DNA of 34,869 bases from Acidobacteriota bacterium. GTDB taxonomy: Bacteria; Acidobacteriota; Blastocatellia; HR10; JACQTD01. The first letter of the stretch is position 1, and the number at the start of each line of letters is the position of its first letter. The stretch covers positions 1 through 34,869 of the forward strand of contig JACQTD010000235.1 of the NCBI GenBank assembly GCA_016210985.1, read 5' to 3'. Under the pieces are notes generated by a model, which did no database searches, had not been told where the DNA came from, and was given only the letters and a program-made list of their open reading frames with translations. Of this stretch, positions 33,897 to 34,869 are shown piece after piece. The position numbers and the translations under genes were made by a program.

Positions 33897-33993
33897 CGCC
33901 TCACTTCAGCTTCCTCATCAACTTCTTCTGGACCTTGTCCGGGGGCTGGCGATGGATCGCAATCCATACTGTCCTCATCATCCTCATCAAGAA

Positions 33994-34013
33994 AATGATG
34001 CGTTCGAATCATT
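33994..34013. promoter_or_regulatory. Palindrome upstream of the Rrf2 gene
   Basis: AATGAT-N8-ATCATT has perfect six-base arms and lies 66 bases before the Rrf2 start, within its likely promoter. Rrf2 regulators often control their own genes, so this could be the operator. Confidence 0.35.
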
Positions 34014-34079
34014 GCCCGCCGAGTCTCAAAAAGAAATATTAATGGCGGACAAAAAGATCTATTTATAGGTTTAAGAGGA

Positions 34080-34511
34080 ATGATCGTCTCGAAGGCCGCG
34101 GGATACGGAATCCGCGCGCTGGCTTACTTGGCCAGTCAGGTCGAAGGCAGGCCGTGTGGCCTGCGTGAGATTGCCGAATTCGAGCAGATTCCCCCGGCCT
34201 ATTTGGGCAAGGTGCTGGGAGAGCTTCGGCGTCATCACCTACTGCGGTCCACGAAGGGAAAACACGGAGGCTACCAGTTGGCCCGGCCCCCGGAAGATAT
34301 CACGCTATGGGAAGTGATTCTCTTATTAGAACCGGATCTCGATTTGGACACGTGCATTCTCGGGTACGGCGTCTGCAGTTCCAGATCCGCCTGCTCTCTA
34401 GACGAGGATTGGCAGAGATTGCGTATCGGGCTGGTAAGGTTGCTGCAGAACAGCACCGTTTCTCAAATCGCGGTGTTTGCTGACACCCACCCAGCCGGGG
34501 AGGTGGTATGA
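34080..34511 (+). CDS. Rrf2-family transcriptional regulator, probably iron-sulfur sensing
   Basis: A 143-residue Rrf2/IscR/NsrR-type regulator. The N-terminal winged helix-turn-helix is typical (VSKAAGYGIRALAYLA, LREIAEFEQIPPAYLGKVL, LLRSTKGKHGGYQLARP). Three cysteines, C92-x6-C99-x5-C105, match the spacing of the cluster-binding loop in IscR and NsrR. It starts after AAGAGGA, and its stop overlaps the following cytochrome gene by ATGA, so it probably controls that gene in response to iron, oxygen, nitric oxide or redox state. Confidence 0.93.
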   Translation: MIVSKAAGYGIRALAYLASQVEGRPCGLREIAEFEQIPPAYLGKVLGELRRHHLLRSTKGKHGGYQLARPPEDITLWEVILLLEPDLDLDTCILGYGVCSSRSACSLDEDWQRLRIGLVRLLQNSTVSQIAVFADTHPAGEVV

Positions 34512-34869
34512 CCCGAAAGACATATATCGTTTTGTCTATCAGCATTGTTCTGATCGCAGGAGGCCTGGTCGGGTGGTGGATCTGGGGTCGCCGGCCTCCG
34601 GCAACCGAAGTCTCACTGGGACAGACCCTGTATGAAACGAACTGTGCCGTCTGCCACGGGCTGAAGGGGGACGGGACAGGTGAGGCGGCCTACCTCCTGC
34701 AACCCAAACCACGGAATTTCAGAGCCGGCAAGTTCAGACTGGTGACTTCGGAAAACGGCCAACCGACGCGGGATGATCTGTTCCGAACGGTCACAAACGG
34801 CATGCCTGGAACGGCCATGCTGTCCTGGGTCAATCTTCCAGAGAGCGACCGGCTGGCGCTGGTCGATTA
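34508..34869 (+). CDS. Class I cytochrome c, 3' end beyond the window
   Basis: The start codon overlaps the Rrf2 stop (ATGA). After a membrane or signal helix (YIVLSISIVLIAGGLVGWWIWG) a single haem motif appears in LYETNCAVCHGLKGDGTGEA, then PKPRNFRAGKF and NGMPGTAMLSWVNLPESDR, with Met in the usual axial position. This is the common class I plan seen in small periplasmic cytochromes and oxidase-linked cytochrome domains. The frame is open to the last base, so it may carry further domains. Confidence 0.9.
   Translation, partial: MTRKTYIVLSISIVLIAGGLVGWWIWGRRPPATEVSLGQTLYETNCAVCHGLKGDGTGEAAYLLQPKPRNFRAGKFRLVTSENGQPTRDDLFRTVTNGMPGTAMLSWVNLPESDRLALVD

Larger units (their letters stand above)
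33747..34079. other. Intergenic region between the Spy-like and Rrf2 genes
   Basis: No supported gene. It holds two hairpins after the Spy-like stop and an AT-rich segment before the Rrf2 gene with a palindrome; these are listed separately. Confidence 0.5.

Overview
The window is a dense block of electron-transfer genes from a diderm (Gram-negative type) bacterium of fairly high GC. The diderm call rests on outer-membrane porins, periplasmic multiheme cytochromes and twin-arginine signals. I count about 60 CxxCH haem c motifs plus one CxxxCH. No rRNA, tRNA, CRISPR array or intact transposon is visible. The phylum cannot be fixed from the sequence: Acidobacteriota, Methylomirabilota, Desulfobacterota and similar metal-cycling lineages are all possible.

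Left block (about 1-12949, all minus strand). Reading in the direction of transcription: an OmcA/MtrC-type decahaem cytochrome, a scar of two broken genes, an ethylbenzene-dehydrogenase-like haem protein, a YVTN beta-propeller and a pentahaem c554-like cytochrome. Then comes a tightly overlapped operon: decahaem MtrA, porin MtrB, an octahaem cytochrome, a monohaem cytochrome and a cupredoxin-like protein cut by the window edge.

Middle block (13656-24861, plus strand), divergent from the left block. It starts with a second mtrA-mtrB pair. A small Cys-rich monohaem protein and a slipin follow. The block ends with a quinone-oxidoreductase set of the Qrc / alternative complex III type: pentahaem cytochrome, MopB-like subunit, four-cluster ferredoxin, NrfD-like membrane subunit and two class I cytochrome subunits. 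Most genes overlap by ATGA or are a few bases apart. Together they could carry electrons between the quinone pool and the cell exterior; the direction (metal reduction or metal oxidation) is not decided by the sequence.

Right block. A sensor histidine kinase, a CopD-like membrane protein and a sigma-54 response regulator (25010-29002, plus). A two-subunit molybdenum hydroxylase (29135-31995, minus), flanked by two imperfect 32-base direct repeats. A small monohaem cytochrome (minus) divergent from a Spy/CpxP-like protein (plus), with a cluster of inverted repeats between them. Finally an Rrf2 regulator coupled to a class I cytochrome that runs off the right edge.

The most unusual points are: a whole inner-to-outer-membrane electron path encoded in one operon; a Cys-rich domain shared by the second porin and its neighbour, with CxxC changed to CxxD; a haem motif inside both porins; and a probable Met-to-Cys axial ligand change in one cytochrome.
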